From positions 1 through 64,000 of the forward strand of contig WNYE01000115.1 of the NCBI GenBank assembly GCA_021396245.1: a DNA stretch of 64,000 nucleotides, written 5' to 3'. Position numbers and translations under genes: made by a program. Below, piece by piece: positions 63,447 through 64,000 of the stretch (its first letter is position 1; each line of letters opens with the position of its first letter). The notes under the pieces were generated by a model. It searched no databases. It had not been told where the DNA came from and saw only the letters and a program-made list of their open reading frames with translations. The DNA comes from Sporothrix humicola. Its lineage: Eukaryota; Ascomycota; Sordariomycetes; Ophiostomatales; Ophiostomataceae.

Positions 63447-64000
63447 CTGGGAGCAAAGCGAAAAGAGCTTCCTTTGTCCTGGCTACATAAAGTAGCGAAT
63501 TGCCAGGTGTAGTAGCGAAGAATAATCTGTCGCGCATGCAGGGTCCCGACAGACGGCAGGTTGTGTCTTGTACAACCGCAAGCTCAAAATACCATTCTGT
63601 CAGCGCTCTACCATCGCTTGACGTCACCCTCATCTCAATGTCCAAACTGTTCATGTTAACGGGGCCACCTGCGGTGGCCCCGGACTGTACGGCCATGGAC
63701 GATGCGTTTACTGCTGGCAGGTGGGATAGGTCTGCATGATGAATTGTCTGCGCAGTGGAGCCAGTGTCATTTGCGAAGGCTATTGAAAAGGTGTGTTCGG
63801 GATCTCTTGGGATCCTAATCTCACCGTAGAGCTGTGTATTTCTTGTCAGCTCGAATAAATGAAGAAAATATAAATACTGCCCTTAACTCTTGTTACTTAA
63901 TACATACAGTGTGTAGCGTCTCGTGGTCGTCGAAAGCGGGGGCAAATACTGCCCCAAACAAGGGCAGGTTAGTCGGGTCCGGTTCAGCGAGCTCGTTTGC
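63430..64000 (-). CDS. Partial unknown protein running off the right edge
   Basis: At least two exons are readable. The edge exon (64000 down to about 63908) encodes ANELAEPDPTNLPLFGAVF... up to a GTATGT donor. After an AATACACAG acceptor (near 63836) the frame continues LYGEIRIPRDPEHTFSIAFAN... and ELAVVQDTTCRLSGPCMRDRLFF... to a stop at 63430 unless spliced onward to the 63033-63446 frame. I recognise no family. The lower GC content compared with the conserved genes to the left suggests a fast-evolving or accessory gene. The 5' end lies beyond the window. Confidence 0.4.

Overview
The window is nuclear DNA from a filamentous ascomycete (Pezizomycotina), most likely a Sordariomycete. The evidence is short introns of about 50-165 nt with GTRAGT-type donors and CTAAC/CTGAC-like branch sites, GC-rich coding sequence, CT-rich leaders, and a gene set typical of these fungi (Dsc1/Tul1, Arp10 of dynactin, Zn2Cys6 regulator, class II DnaJ). 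I cannot name the genus from sequence alone. Position 1 looks like a contig end or damaged assembly, because a long poly-C/poly-T run follows a homopolymer-rich junk-like stretch.

Layout, left to right: peroxisomal carrier PMP47/ANT1-like (+); NatC subunit Mak10 (-, 7 exons); ATP synthase epsilon subunit Atp15 (-); complex III core protein Qcr2 (-); RNA polymerase III subunit Rpc82 (+); dynactin Arp10-like actin-related protein (-); Yen1/GEN1-type Holliday-junction resolvase (+); class II DnaJ (+); FGAM synthase Ade6 (-); WDR83/MORG1-like WD40 protein (+); GT15 mannosyltransferase of the Kre2/Mnt1 family (-); gamma-tubulin complex GCP5-like protein (+). A 5.4-kb gene-poor stretch follows, leading into a small low-complexity protein at 40118 (+). 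After it come the splicing factor Yju2 (-), a Zn2Cys6 transcription factor (-), and another 5.7-kb gene-poor stretch. The right part holds initiator-tRNA ribosyl-phosphate transferase Rit1 (+), a HAD phosphatase (-), a lineage-type unknown protein with a Cys/His cluster (+), the Golgi/endosome E3 ligase Tul1/Dsc1 (-), and poorly recognised, lower-GC exons running off the right edge (-).

Most genes are unrelated housekeeping functions in convergent or divergent pairs, as usual for such genomes. There is no biosynthetic cluster, CRISPR array, rRNA or convincing tRNA. The most unusual items are these: a 263-bp MITE-like element with perfect 29-bp terminal inverted repeats and a 5-bp target duplication in the first gene desert; an exact 30-bp tandem duplication that copies the start codon of the HAD gene; a canonical PIP box plus SUMO-interaction-like motifs in the Yen1 tail; an in-frame 51-nt intron hidden inside the Arp10 reading frame; and the two large gene deserts upstream of a putative regulator and an unknown small protein.
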